Part shown: positions 46,972 through 59,541 of the stretch, one piece after another
Numbering within the stretch: the first letter of the stretch is position 1
Layout of the letters: every line of letters starts with the position of its first letter
Origin: Saccharomycopsis crataegensis
Lineage: Eukaryota > Ascomycota > Saccharomycetes > Ascoideales > Saccharomycopsidaceae
Reading direction: 5' to 3'
DNA length: 64,000 bases
NCBI RefSeq assembly: GCF_037102585.1
Contig: NW_027043819.1
Span: 806,001-870,000, forward strand
Made by a program: the position numbers and the translations under genes
Notes under the pieces: model-generated
The model's database searches: none
Told to the model about the DNA's origin: nothing
What the model saw: the letters and a program-made list of their open reading frames with translations, nothing else

Positions 46972-49392
46972 TTAATAATAACCTCTGTTACCTTGGTTTC
47001 CATAAGGATTTCCCAAATTAGTGCTGCTTCCACTAGCATCATATGGATACATATTTCGTGATCCGTAATTGTCCATTCCCTGATATCCTGTCCCTGATTC
47101 ATTATGTGTGTTCATTGGTCTGCTAACTCCTCCTCCTGTATTACTGTTGACTCCAAACGATGACGCACTGGCCCCATGGTTCTGATAAATCATTGATCCA
47201 GGTTGCACAACACTACTGTTCGTAAGCGAGTCAGCACGGTTTCTACCTCCAGTCGGAAGTCTCAGCGAAGGGAATTTATCTTCATATTCATCATCTTCAA
47301 ACACATTATTCCCCAATTTAGTACCCCCTGGAGTATACTGATGCGATAACGTCTTGGTAAGATCAACATCTTCATGACCCCTGAGCGCTGCCGATCCCAA
47401 GGCGTCCAATTCGGTACCCCCTCTAACTTTTTCTTCACCATCAGTTGGCTTGATGAAGCACACTCTATCATCATTCACTGGAGTATATTTGGCATCAGGG
47501 TTCTTGTAAACAATGGCTTTTGTACAAGTCCAGATAGTGAAAATCAACAAGATCAACGAAAATACCGCGTTGACCACAAAAAGCACCACCCCAGAAATAG
47601 AAATCACTGCTGCTTTGGCTCCGAAAATTTCAGAGAAAATCAAAAAGAAAATCGAATTGATGAGATTAAACACATGGATCAAGATATTGAAAGCATTTGT
47701 TCTTTTATCCATATATGGTCTGATGGCACAGAGAGCAATCAAATAAATTAATTCCACAGCAAATACAATGACCGCCTGGATTTTACCGTTCCCTTGTAAA
47801 ATCCCAATAATAAGCGACTTGATAATAATATAAGTAAGAGACACCATGACCCAATAGTAGCAGCCAGCACTATATTGGACATAAAGGAAACCATACTTGT
47901 TGAGGACTTTAGGATCACCGTACAAAGAGTACGCAGGGTTCTTGTAAAGTTGCACTGACTCTTTGCCAATCAAAATCAACTTGATGGCCGCTTGAGTCAA
48001 AATCCCCAATACAAGCACGAGCAACACAATCGCCATAACCACACAAGCAACAGAATCACGTTCGGTTAATTCCCATAAACATAAAACTGTGACTTGAGGT
48101 AAACCAATGAGAAACAATCGGTACATAGAGCCTTTAATGATCGATCTCCACTGCAATCTGTATTCTCCAAATTTCCCTTCATTCATGACATTTGATTTGA
48201 TCAAAAGTTCGACAATCCCTTTAAAAACTGCAAGCGCCACCACAAGAACAAACGCAAATAAGATCGTGAACGCCATCGAAGTGAAGAATAATGACGTGAT
48301 TTCGATATCTGCCAAGTATGCCACTCTTTGAATCCCTCTAAGAACTAAAATCTTCGATGTTAATTCGGTAGAATTTTTCTCATTAGAAGTGTACAAACTG
48401 GAATCATCAAGGGCGTCACTACTATCGTCTCTCTTGGCAACGTGGACATTGTTTGTTTTATATTTAGGAGACACAAGCAAGTACCCATTATTTTGAGCCT
48501 TTTCATAAATATCACTCAAATATTGAAGGGTCGATAACCCTGAACGCTTGAGTAATTTTTTTTGCACGGAGATCGACAAAATGTCTTTATTGGCGAGCAC
48601 CGAAGTGGCAGTACCCCCAGTTGCTTGAACGTACCAATTAGCAATCTTCGCCAACGCTTTCAAGTGAATGATCCCCATGGACCATTGGAAATTTTGACAC
48701 CACGCAGCAGCGATGGGAGGCACGGTATTAACCGCCATCATCGAGCTGATGGCCAAATTTTGGAAATACACGAAAAGCGATAATGAGTTACTGGCGATAT
48801 GGGCGGCAGTACTCGAGTGGCCGGTGACAGAAATCACCCCCGAAGTGATTAAGCCGAAACCAGAGATGGCAGCAATGGGCCATGAAGCATACCGGGTTTG
48901 CACGGTCTTGCCGTTACTTAAAATGGCTTCGACACAAGCCAAAGCAGTGTTATTATCGGAGTCTTCATCATAAACCGTCACCTTGACTTTGGCGTCCAAG
49001 TCAGGAACAAAATACGAGATACTTGGGATTTCTTTCGTGTACGAGGACGAAAGAACGTAATTTGAATCAACGTCGATTCTCCCTGCTGACATAGGGCATA
49101 AAGTTGAAAATCCCAAATCACATAACGAGACGTTTTGTGTCACCACAGTTAGCCCATAAGCAATGACTTCGATGCTTGCTCTGACTTTCCCGGTGATGGT
49201 AGTGATTGCAGAAATATCAAATACGACCTTAGTATCGTTTGGAGTATAGATAACGTTGAAATAGGAGGCCGTAAGCTGAGAGTTTTTCATACATGTCAAA
49301 AGTGACGATGTTTCGATGTATGTGTCGGCAAACGTGGTATTGAAGTGAAATAGAAGAGACACAAAGAAAAAGAGATATCTTTGAAGAATCAT
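46972..49392 (-). CDS. FLC2: Flc-family (TRP-like) membrane protein
   Basis: 806 residues. The N-terminal signal peptide is MILQRYLFFFVSLLFHFNTTFA. Next comes a luminal ML-like (MD-2-related lipid recognition) domain to about residue 165, with cysteines in SLLTCMKNS and VSLCDLGFSTLC. A TRP-like core with roughly nine membrane segments spans about 170-640 (WCQNFQWSMGIIHLKALAKIANWYVQATGG is one conserved part). The C-terminal cytosolic tail of about 160 residues is Gly/Asn/Ser-rich. Yeast Flc1-3 were described as ER FAD carriers and are needed for cell-wall integrity; Flc2 also acts as a calcium channel. The Flc1/Flc2/Flc3 choice is by general similarity only. Divergent to ATG1. Confidence 0.85.
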   Translation of the reverse strand: MILQRYLFFFVSLLFHFNTTFADTYIETSSLLTCMKNSQLTASYFNVIYTPNDTKVVFDISAITTITGKVRASIEVIAYGLTVVTQNVSLCDLGFSTLCPMSAGRIDVDSNYVLSSSYTKEIPSISYFVPDLDAKVKVTVYDEDSDNNTALACVEAILSNGKTVQTRYASWPIAAISGFGLITSGVISVTGHSSTAAHIASNSLSLFVYFQNLAISSMMAVNTVPPIAAAWCQNFQWSMGIIHLKALAKIANWYVQATGGTATSVLANKDILSISVQKKLLKRSGLSTLQYLSDIYEKAQNNGYLLVSPKYKTNNVHVAKRDDSSDALDDSSLYTSNEKNSTELTSKILVLRGIQRVAYLADIEITSLFFTSMAFTILFAFVLVVALAVFKGIVELLIKSNVMNEGKFGEYRLQWRSIIKGSMYRLFLIGLPQVTVLCLWELTERDSVACVVMAIVLLVLVLGILTQAAIKLILIGKESVQLYKNPAYSLYGDPKVLNKYGFLYVQYSAGCYYWVMVSLTYIIIKSLIIGILQGNGKIQAVIVFAVELIYLIALCAIRPYMDKRTNAFNILIHVFNLINSIFFLIFSEIFGAKAAVISISGVVLFVVNAVFSLILLIFTIWTCTKAIVYKNPDAKYTPVNDDRVCFIKPTDGEEKVRGGTELDALGSAALRGHEDVDLTKTLSHQYTPGGTKLGNNVFEDDEYEDKFPSLRLPTGGRNRADSLTNSSVVQPGSMIYQNHGASASSFGVNSNTGGGVSRPMNTHNESGTGYQGMDNYGSRNMYPYDASGSSTNLGNPYGNQGNRGYY

Positions 49393-50663
49393 TGTACCTG
49401 AGACGATTGATATTAGTGGTGTTTTGTTACTGTTGTTGTTATTGTTGTTGAGGTCCCCTTTTTATTTATTTATTTATATATGTATGGACTTTCCAATCCA
49501 GTACTCGCAAATCAAATAATAGGAACAACACCGTGTTAAAAGTCAAACAGAATCACCAGGTATCACAATGACTGTTTGATGTGATATAGAGAGGGGATAT
49601 TGCTTAGCACTAGTAATCAAAGGCAAGGGTTTAGAATCCTACTTTTGTTTTTAACTATTTTTTTTTATTTTTTTTTCCCCTAGAAGTGGTTTTTTTTTTT
49701 ACTAACAAGGCGTAGTTGTCAAATTTGACCAGAGCATCAACGGTGGTAACAGCGAACAGTACCCGGAGATCACCCAAAAGGGGGCGAAGGTGGGTGGGTG
49801 GTGGGGGGCTAGACCAGGATGGTGGGGAGGATGTTACAGTATTTATATATATATATATATTATTGTGTTATTACGGTTATTTATTAGGAGTACACACTCC
49901 ATTCGTATAAATGTTCATGATCATTCAACACCGCCTCTTGACACATATCACATCACAAAGCCTTTGCTGCCACATCGCGGGGATTGGTAATTAACGTAAC
50001 CTTGCCCCGATGGTGCACCCAGGGATATGGTACACCACGTACCCACACGACAGATACGATTCAATGGATTGAAGTGCTCATCTCACACCTTCAGAAACTG
50101 TCGCCACCAATACTCTCTGTATAATACAAGCACATTTACCCATCAATACAAAAGCACATTCACTCCCACTAAAATATCTATAAAGCCAATGAGGGTGTTG
50201 GGAGTTTCGACTTATCGGCACGTGATTAAGACTCCAATCTTTGATCGTCCCCACACAGCACCACTGATGGAATACCAAAACATATGTGTGTGTTGACTTC
50301 CTCTTCATCTATATATATACATGTGTGTGTATGTGTTTGTGTGTGTGTATTCCCAACCACCAATACTCTTTGTATGAATATGCCATCTTAATCGCTTGAC
50401 TGCATCATAAACACGTGTCATTTCATGTGATATATACATCCCGGGTAATCCCCGACACACCCACCCAGACTGCTCATCGCGGAGTGTTATCGTTATTATT
50501 TGTCTACTGAAGGCAAACACCCCATACATCCCCTATCGTATATATATATATATATTATCACCCAACAGTATTCAGGAAATATATCTTCGCACGGAATCCT
50601 CTGGAAACCCCTTTTCAATCTTTACCACATCCTTTTGTTCCTTCCTTATATCCACTTCCCCCA
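49393..50663. other. Divergent promoter region of FLC-type gene and ATG1, 1.27 kb
   Basis: It contains (TA)n at 49844-49861 and 50539-50554 and a TG-rich run at 50322-50350. GGTGGG-rich sequence lies at 49789-49831. A possible stress-type CCCCT is just before 50535. No gene seen. Confidence 0.5.
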
Positions 50664-53422
50664 ATGTCATCATCTAATGACGCAAGGAAGGGGCCTCAGG
50701 CCGAGGCCATAGACGGCTATCAAATAGGAACTGAAATAGGTAAAGGCTCATTTGCTAATGTTTATAAAGGTGTAGTATTGGTATGTATTATAAATTCACT
50801 ATCATATTAGCGTCATTTTTTTTTTCCATTGATTCATTTTCTTTGAAACTAACATCTCTCTTTTTTTTTTTTTAGAAAACTCACACGCCAGTTGCTGTCA
50901 AATCAGTATTGCGTACCAAACTCAAAAATAAGAAACTCCTTGAAAATTTAGAAATCGAAATTCAAATCCTCAAGACAATGGCTCACCCTCATATTGTGGC
51001 GCTCATTGATTGTGTTCAATCTGCAAATTATTTCCACATCATCATGGAGTATTGCTCGCTTGGTGATTTGTCATATTTTATAAGAAAAAGAAATCAATTG
51101 GTAAAATCACATCCCCTAATATCCCAACTATTGATTAAATATCCATCCCCAGAAAATTCCAATGGCCTTCATCGTATAATGGTTATTCATTTTCTCAAGC
51201 AACTAGCGTCTGCCCTCGAATTCCTTAGGCAACGTAACCTTGTCCATAGAGACATCAAACCCCAAAATCTTTTACTTTGCTATCCAGCCCATTCAAAAGA
51301 AGAATTCACCCAGAATCACTACGTTGGGTTCTATGACTTACCAATCCTTAAAGTGGCGGACTTTGGGTTTGCCCGGTTTTTACCAAATCAAACTCTTGCG
51401 GAAACCTTGTGCGGCTCTCCTCTTTACATGGCTCCAGAGATTTTGGGTTATCATAAGTATAATGCCAAAGCTGATTTATGGTCTGTGGGAGCGGTGCTTT
51501 ATGAAATGAGTATCGGGAAACCGCCATTTAGAGCCAATAACCACGTTGAATTACTTAAAAAAATTGAGAACGCCCATGATAATATTTCATTTCCAGAGAC
51601 TATCGAATTAGACCAAGATATCAAGAGAGTCATTTGTGGATTATTGAAGTTGAAACCAATTGAACGAATGAGTTTTAATGAGTTTTTCAATGATCGTTTG
51701 ATTTTAGATGATTTTAGCGAAGAAGTAAATGATAGCCAGTTGTTGGACCATTCCTCAATCGATGAGAACTTATTCATTAGTGAATACTTGCCCCAGAATG
51801 ACAAAATTAAACATAGCCTACCAATACAGCAGCAGTCCCCTCGCTCACCAAAAATCGTTAAAGCTCCTGATCCAGTCGTGGAATTACCAAAGCAAGAAAA
51901 TCAATCGCAGCCCGAACAACAAATTAAACCACCATCAGAAACTCCAACGAAAAACTCACTACTTAAACAACAATTGGAGAACCATGGCTCAGTTGTCGAG
52001 AAAATCGAAACCTCTAAACCTCCTGGGATCATTGATTCACCCCGTGCTAGTAATTATCTGTCAGGAAGCAGTACGAAAATGAAAGGCTCGTCGAATTCGC
52101 TCAAGGCAAAAAGTAATGCCACCGAGCTTCTCAATGAGAGGGATTACGTCGTGGTTGAGAAAAAGTCGGTTGAAGTCAATGCGTTAGCTGATGAACTTGC
52201 AAATTTGGGGACAAATAATTCTAATAATAAGGTGGTTACTACCACTAAATCTAATGATAGACGGCGCAGAAGCTCCAGTTCGAGTCAAAAAAGACCGAGT
52301 TTTGGAGATCGAAGATTCTCAATCTCATTATCACCCTCTAATGCGTTGTCCAAAGCGATTGTTCTTGCATCAACAAAGCTTTGGGGTGCAAATACTTATC
52401 TGAGTAAAGAAATACCTAATTATGTCGTTAACGACTCACCATCCAATATCCCACAAGGATTCTCCCCATCCAATAATATATTCATATCCGAAACTGTCAA
52501 CAATTCTCCAGCAATTGTTGGGACTCCAAATAATGCGCTTATCACTAGCCCCACTGCAACCAACAACAATGTAAATCCTGATTCTGAAGACTTTTTAACT
52601 AATCTCATTGTTCAATTAGAATCACTTGCTGCAAAGGCCCATGCCGTCAATCTGTTTGCCCACGTAAAGTACTCTCAATTGATTCCGTTCACTCCTTCTT
52701 CGTTATCCTCTGCCATTGCTGATGATAGTGATGATGAGGACCCAGAATTCTTATCCGAGAAGACCTCTCATTTACCTCCAGTGGCGGTGAAAAGTATTTC
52801 AGAAGAAGGTCTCGCTTTATATATCAAAACTTTGTCGTTGTTGGCCAAAGCAATGAATTTGACTAGTGATTGGTGGTACCTGAGTGAAAATGGGGCAGTA
52901 TTGAAATCGCATTACAACGAAGGCTTTCAAGGTAATAATAACTTTGACAGTTCTTTGACTACCAGATTGAATTCGTTGGTGCAATGGATTAGAAATATAT
53001 TCAATGATTGTTTGGATAAGGCTGATTTCATCAGGTTGAAGTTAAACGAAGCCAACCAAAAATTGGGTCTTGGAGGGCTCGATCCAGAGAGTAATTTGAA
53101 CTCTGATGTGATTGCAGAAAAGTTGATTTTTGACCGAGCTTTGGAAATATCGCGAAATGCAGCAGTTAATGAACTTGTTGGTGAAGATTTGTTGGGTTGT
53201 GAATTGGCATATAGCACCTCGATCTGGATGTTGGAAGCTATTCTTGACAGCAACAATGATGGTCAGGCTGGTAAGAGTAGCGAAATCGAAGACGTGAGAT
53301 TAGATCAGGAAGATAAAGCCATGGTCCAGAAATTCATTGTCAGTATTGGAAACCGGTTGAATGTACTTCGAAAGAAGATTGAGCTTATGAGCAATGAGGG
53401 TTCTACTAATTTGAATAAGTGA
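50664..53422 (+). CDS. ATG1: Autophagy-initiating Ser/Thr kinase Atg1, two exons
   Basis: Exon 1 is 50664-50780 and exon 2 is 50876-53422, giving 887 residues (yeast Atg1 is 897). The intron falls just after the glycine loop (EIGKGSFANVYKGVVL), so the long second frame alone lacks the true start. VAVKSV supplies the ATP lysine. LKNKKLLENLEIEIQILK and HPHIVALIDC are typical of Atg1/ULK. HRDIKPQNLL is near residue 160, DFGFARF near 199 and an APE motif near 225. A disordered middle with SP and RRRSSSSS sites follows. The C-terminal tandem MIT region (about 620-860) contains KYSQLIPF and LYIKTLSLLAKAMN and binds Atg13. The kinase drives autophagosome formation under starvation. Four CTG codons lie outside the kinase domain. 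Confidence 0.95.
50781..50875 (+). other. ATG1 intron (95 bp)
   Basis: Donor GTATGT at 50781, branch point AACTAAC at 50847-50853, acceptor TTTAG ending at 50875 after a T-rich tract. Phase 0. Confidence 0.92.
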
Positions 53423-54228
53423 AAATGTGGTTTTATCTTTATCACACATTTTTGCTTTCTTTTTTTTTCTTTTCAATGTTATGAGAATCAGATCGGAACT
53501 CTCTGGCATATATCAGCCTTGCACATACTAATCATACTAAATTGTTTTGTTTTGCTTTTTTCTAATTCATTATTTTTTTATTGTTTTCATTTTCAAAGTC
53601 TATACTTAGATTACAGGCTACTTTTTCCGTCTCTTTTTAGTTCGTGTTACAAATTGATTCTTAACTATTACAATCGACATCTTTGCCATTTCTTTCATAA
53701 TTTATGTTTGGTTAATAGTGTTTCTTCGTAGTTGCCGTTATGTGTCAACCCCGCGCCAGGGTCGCAAACCGGTGCCAAAAAGATCGAAATCACAAAAAAA
53801 TTCATGAAAATCAAACAACATCAGACACAATTTGAAAGCGTACCAAATAGTTTTGGAAAGCGAGAAAAAACAACTTTGGAATTCCCAGCCACATAAACAT
53901 CGAGTTCATTTTTATTTGGACTCATTTCCTAATTGACGTTTTGTTTTTGTTCTTTACCTTTGTTTGTTGTTGTTTTTCTTTCTTTCTTTTGTTTCCGCGA
54001 TTCTAAGCTGTTATATTGCTTTTTGCTACATCTGGTTACCACTATACTTTAGCAATTCTATTTTGTGTGTGTTTTGTTGTGGACTGATTATGTTGGGTTC
54101 ACACAAACAAACATCTCTTAACCAATTGACAATCTAAAAGTTGTTATATTATAGTCACACACCAGAGGTGACACTCTTTTGAAGAGCAGGGACTATCCCT
54201 GGATCCAATATCACTACCACCATCAAAC
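53423..54228. other. Intergenic region between ATG1 and SAK1
   Basis: 806 bp, ATG1 3' flank then SAK1 promoter, T-rich on the plus strand. No gene seen. Confidence 0.5.
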
Positions 54229-56177
54229 ATGAATGATAATAATACAAACAAAAAGAGAAACAAGATGGATAAGAACAATATGAATAATAATAATAATAAT
54301 AATAATCGTGAAATCTCAAATAGTTCGCAGCAGCAACAACAGATTAAAAGTATTCCTGAGATTCTTTTGCCGCAAACAAAAGCCGATGCTCACGTCGCTT
54401 TATCTACACCATTCAACCTTCCAGCAAAGTCCAGTCCGATTCCGTTTATGAACGCCAAAGCCTTGCCTAGCGAAAACAAAGTTCTGGGAAATGAAGCCAG
54501 TGGTGTGATGATAAAAGAAGCCGACTTGGGGAGCTCATCATCACCAAAACTTATTCCGGCTGTAGTACCAGGGTCTCCACTATTTGCATCGCCGATGTTT
54601 TCTCACCAAAACAAATCAAGATCAAGAACCAATAGTATTTCGGGGCTTAGCTCACGTAATGGTAATAATAATAATAATAATAGCAGATCCTCGACAGTCA
54701 TTGAAACTCGACACATTCAGCTCGAGTACGACCCAGTAAGAAAGCGCAAGCTTTTGAATACCTATGAAATTATTGGAGACTTGGGATCAGGACAGCACGG
54801 AAAGGTGAAATTAGCTATTGATACGGTTTCTGGGGATAAAGTGGCGATCAAGATCCTCGATCGTACTGGAAAATCAAAAGTAGGAGGAGGATACTATGGG
54901 AAATTAGTTGCAAGAAACGGTAGTGGGGCAGGGGTTAATAATTGGGATATGGCCAACGGTAGTGATAATGAAATATCATTTATGTCGGAAAACGAATTGA
55001 AGATCAGAAAAGAAATTGCAATTATGAAGAAATGTAATCATCGAAATATCGTCAAGCTACGAGAGGTGATTGATGACCACCGATTGAGAAAAATTTATTT
55101 AGTTTTGGAGTATTTAGAAAAAGGGGAAATCAATTGGCAAGTTGACGATGATTCAAAGAATATTGAACATTGCCAACAAGAATTGGAGAGGGAGTACATA
55201 TACAAGCCTGCTCTTTCATTCAAAAAGGCACGAGCGGTATTCAGGGATGTGGTACTTGGGCTTGAGTATTTACATTACCAAGGAATCATTCATAGAGACA
55301 TTAAACCTGCTAACTTACTTATCTCAAATGATAATATTGTGAAGATCTCTGATTTCGGAGTTTCTTTTTCCATCACTTTGATTGAAGATAATGAATACGA
55401 ATTGTGCAAAACCGCCGGTACTCCGGCGTTCTACGCGCCAGAGCTATGTTCACTTGATAGAGAAATCAACTGCGGTATCATTAGTCATAAAATTGATATT
55501 TGGGCATTGGGGGTCACTCTATATTGCTTGATATTTGGCAATTTACCATTTTATGGGAAAAATGATTTCGAGTTGTTTGATCGAATTAATAAGGCGGAAA
55601 TGAAGGTTTTAAGCTTCCAAGAATTTAAAGCGCTAGGGATCCCTGAAAATGACAGACTCCAACCGTCAGAATATGATGATTTTATTGATTTATTGGAAAA
55701 ATTGTTGCAAAAGAACCCATACCAGAGAATCGATATTCCAGAAATCAAGGACCATGCATTTCTCAGAAGTAGCTTATCAACCCAAGAAGAAGCTTATAAT
55801 TTTGAAAATAATTTGTTGATCAACTACCCGTTGGATTTCACCGAAAGCTGCTCTCCTGAACGTAATGGTGATGAATGCAAAATCGATGTAACTCAAGAAG
55901 AAATGGGCAATGCCATAACTGATATTGGTGGCAAGATAAAACTGAGTTTAAACAAGGTGCTTAATCTCACCGGTTTTTCATCAGCTTCATCATCCACCCC
56001 ATCATTGACATCGAAAAAATCTGTACCAATGATGTCTCCGACCTCTAGTCCAAAACTCCAAGGAAACCTGACATCTCGTCGTCATAGATTATCAATTTCC
56101 AGTGTTTTTTCAAGAAAGAATGGCAGCACTCATAGCAGAAGTAACAGTACTACCAGTAGTAAAAAGAATAGCGGTGG

Positions 56178-56219
<42 letters not shown>

Positions 56220-58032
56220 GGTATACACTCCCTCTCATGTTCAAACTCTCAGTCATGAAGATTCCTCTTCGTCATTGAGGTCGCGATTTTCTATCAATTC
56301 TGATAACTCTTCTGATCCAAGTAATGGTAAAAAATCAAACCATGACCCAAATACTCTATCTCCACCGTTGTATATGCACAGCAACCTAACGAGCACATCA
56401 TTCATTTCCCCATCTTTGCAAAGCGTTCAAATGATGGACCAATCACAAGATTACTTCAGTCATCACCCAGGATCAGAAAATAACAATAATAATGAAGATT
56501 ATGTCGGTTCTAGATCGGGTTCTCAGATCAGTCTTCGCAGTAAAAACTTTGTGGTTCAATTAAATCAAGCAAACAAAACCGCGGACTCATCTACATCAAT
56601 AAATAATTTGGCCAGTGGTAGCCATCGCCGAACCGCTTCCAATGGATCGGCCCAATTGTCTGATGCGTTCATTGAAGGTGGGTTTTTCGTGCACACTAAA
56701 CCGGTGGCCAATACTTTGAATGGGATTGTTGAAAGAAATGATAGGAAACTTAGCGTTATTAGTGATCACTCGACTCCTCAATTGGCAGTAAATGAAAGTC
56801 CATTAAATTCCCCAGGATTGAAGAGTAACCACAGTGGCAGTTTCTTTGGGTCAGGAAGCAAATCCAGAAATAGCAGTTTTTTGAACGGTTACAACATTGG
56901 AATCACCTTACCGAGAAAAGGTTCCAATATTTCGTTGCCAGTCAATTCGAGTTATGCCTCTCTCAATAGTTTTGATGACGATTTGTTATATTCGCAGGCG
57001 GCTAATACTACTGATAGAATGATACGTTATAGTACTACTACTCCTACTGGGCTTCCTCCTCCTGCCACAGTGGGGATGCCACAAAATGTGTCAGGGTTTT
57101 TAAATAATGCCAACAGTGCCTCGGGATTCCTCAACAATGAAGTACAAAAATTTAGGTTTTTCGAAGACTCCATCAGGGAAAAAGTTTATGGACAGAAAAA
57201 TGGGGATCTCTCGAAACTTGAAGATTACAGTATGAAGGAATCAATGTCGGGGGCGCTGGAGGCGGCGACGACTGCGGCTACTGCTGAAAAATTACCTAAA
57301 GGGATTTTTCCCACCACGGTATCTACCACCCAACGTGACTCCAATTATGTTGCTAGTAAAGCTCCTTCAGTGTCGACGATTAACGAAATTCAATCTGGAC
57401 AAAATCTGGTGACGAATTTCCGGCCACCAAAAAGGGCGGATTCTGAAGGGGATGATGAGAGTGATAATACTGATGGAGATGATGAAGATGATGTTATACA
57501 ATTCAATGCTGACAACTATCGTGACCGTACCGGTGGACGATCATTCTTTTTGAATGGGGGGAGCAGTGGAGAGAATAGCGATAGCGAATCATTTAATACC
57601 GTGAACCAAACGGAATTGAAACTTGTTGATAGTGTGGTGACGGTTCCAAACTCATTGATTTCCAAGTTGAACTCTGCTGACAATCTGAAATCCCCATCGC
57701 AAACCCAATTATCGTTGTTTAACAATATTAATCCTGATAACCACCACCAGCCAAAAAAGAAGAGAGATCACCAGCAATCTAAATTTCAATTTGGTGGCGA
57801 TAGTGATGAATCTGATGATACCGATGATAGTAACGATGGTTATGTGAACGACGTTCCATTTGGAAGGCCTGATTTATTGAGGCAGCAACTCATGGCGCAA
57901 CGAGCCTTTGGTGCAGGGGGGAGTCCTATTAGTAGAGCCCAAAGCCAATATAGCACTAAAAGCTCGGGAGATGATTCAGATCAAGAATTGACATTCAATT
58001 TTGCTTCAAGGAAACTGGTGGGGCAAGTCTAA
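54229..58032 (+). CDS. SAK1: Snf1-activating kinase, Sak1/CaMKK type
   Basis: 1267 residues (yeast Sak1 is about 1140). The N-terminus is Asn-rich and disordered. The kinase domain is at about 178-515: YEIIGDLGSGQHGKVKLA, VAIKIL, HRDIKPANLL near 353, ISDFGVSF near 374 and FYAPEL near 405. A 30-residue insert (GKSKVGGGYYGKL) separates the ATP lysine from helix C. QHGKVKLA, HRNIVKLREVIDD and the WALGVTLYCLIFGNLPF block mark the CaMKK/LKB1-like upstream kinases of Snf1/AMPK (Sak1, Tos3, Elm1); Sak1 fits the long disordered tail best. It phosphorylates the Snf1 activation loop when glucose is low. The tail has AAT-encoded Asn runs and an acidic DDES repeat. Seven CTG codons, all in the disordered parts, several in Ser-rich contexts. 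Confidence 0.86.
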
Positions 58033-58373
58033 GAATAAAGGTTCTTTTGTAATATTGATTTGTTCGTTTTGTGTTATTTTGCATTTTGTTTTTTTCTCTG
58101 TTTCAAAATCATCTTATTGGATGATATCTGATTATAGATTGAATTTTTAATTTCCCTTCTTGTTCATCTTATTTATTTTTCTAATTATTGTGTTGTTTTT
58201 GACTTGTTGGTTTGTTGTTTGTTTGTTTGTTTATTTTTCATTTTTTTTTTTTTTACACCAAAATGTGCTTGCTTTTCTAACCATAATAGAACAACTTGCA
58301 CCGCACCACCTTTCATAATTTTTATTTTTATTTATATAACCAGGGGCATAATGGGTCATTTGTTTTATGTACT

Positions 58374-58562
58374 TTTAATTTCCAATCGACTTTTTTTCAA
58401 AAAAAAAAAAAAAATCACAAATCATACTTGTGTTTGAATTTGTAGAATGAGCTTTGGTCCTTTTTTTTTCTGGCCTTTTTTTTAGTTTTTTAATTTCTAA
58501 TAGACTTTTTCCCTTGAGATCACAAACCGTAAATGTTTTTGAATTTGGAGAATGAGTTTTTA
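58374..58562. repeat. Diverged direct duplication of about 80 bp
   Basis: Copies at about 58374-58460 and 58487-58562 share an ordered series of words: TTTTAATTTC, GACTTTTT, ATCACAAA, TTTGAATTTG and AGAATGAG. They differ by substitutions and homopolymer length. Confidence 0.7.
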
Positions 58563-58893
58563 CCTTCCCCTTCATGTCAAGATATTTTATTTGTATACGC
58601 TCCGGAGGTTTTCTTTGAGGGATCCTTTTATTAAGAGAGAGATCTTTTCTGCTCTACTCTACTCTGTTCTGTTCTGTTCTGTTTTTATTTATTTATTTGT
58701 TTGTTTGTTTTACCATCATTTAAAAGCTAACAAAACTCTCAATTTGAGAGCTTCAATATCCATTAATTCCTTTTGGTGGGTTGGTTCTCTCCCCATACTG
58801 CTAATTCTGTACGTATAGTAAAGTTTGATTGGTGCTACAACGAAAACGACGCGCGCGCTATTTTTATGCTATCTTTCGAGTAGCTTTTCGAAT

Positions 58894-58935
58894 GGGGCCT
58901 TTAGAACGGGGCCTTTAGAGTGGGGCCTTTAGAAC
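58894..58935. repeat. Three tandem copies of a 14-bp unit GGGGCCTTTAGAAC
   Basis: Units one and three are identical and the second differs in its last two bases. Confidence 0.9.
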
Positions 58936-59170
58936 TGACTTTCGGTAATAATCATAATAATGAGCAACGCTTAAAAGATTTTTTTATAGATGTATAATTA
59001 TATATTTAGTAATAAGTCGAAATTTTATAGGGAAAAAAAAAATAATAATGCTACACCAAAATATAGAGTACAAAAAGTACATGAGTATACGCTGATCATC
59101 ATCATTAAATATTTATACACCGTCGATGGGAAGCACTTTTATAAAGAATTGACAAGAATTAATAGGAGAA

Positions 59171-59210
59171 TTAATAACAATTAATAACAATTAATAACAA
59201 TTAATAACAA
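59171..59210. repeat. Four perfect tandem copies of TTAATAACAA
   Basis: A fifth, diverged copy follows at 59211. Confidence 0.9.
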
Positions 59211-59541
59211 TTAGTAAGAGAGAAAAAATAAAGTACTGGCAATAAACATCAATCATTAATAAACACAAAAAAACAAGTCTCATATTTTTTCAATACACAT
59301 CACCTTCAAATCCCCTTTTCGGGTAAAATATCTCTCCTCATAGATTATGGAAAATAGTACAACTTCACTCCAAAACTTCATGGGTTGATTTTTTTTTTTT
59401 TAATTCTGTGTGTGCTTCATTTTTTGTATTGTGACAGATTGAAATCTGTTCACTTCAATATGCTGTAGCTTCTTTTGTCGGGCTCGATTTTTTTCACTTT
59501 TGTATCACATCAGAGTTTCAGTTCTCCCACAGATTCTTTGC

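Larger units (their letters stand above)
58033..59541. other. Convergent intergenic region, 1.5 kb, dense in short repeats
   Basis: Between the stops of SAK1 and MDS3/PMD1. It contains a diverged duplication (58374-58460 and 58487-58562), CTCTA/CTGTT pentamers (58652-58685), a 14-bp triple repeat (58894-58935) and a 10-bp quadruple repeat (59171-59210). No gene seen. Confidence 0.65.
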
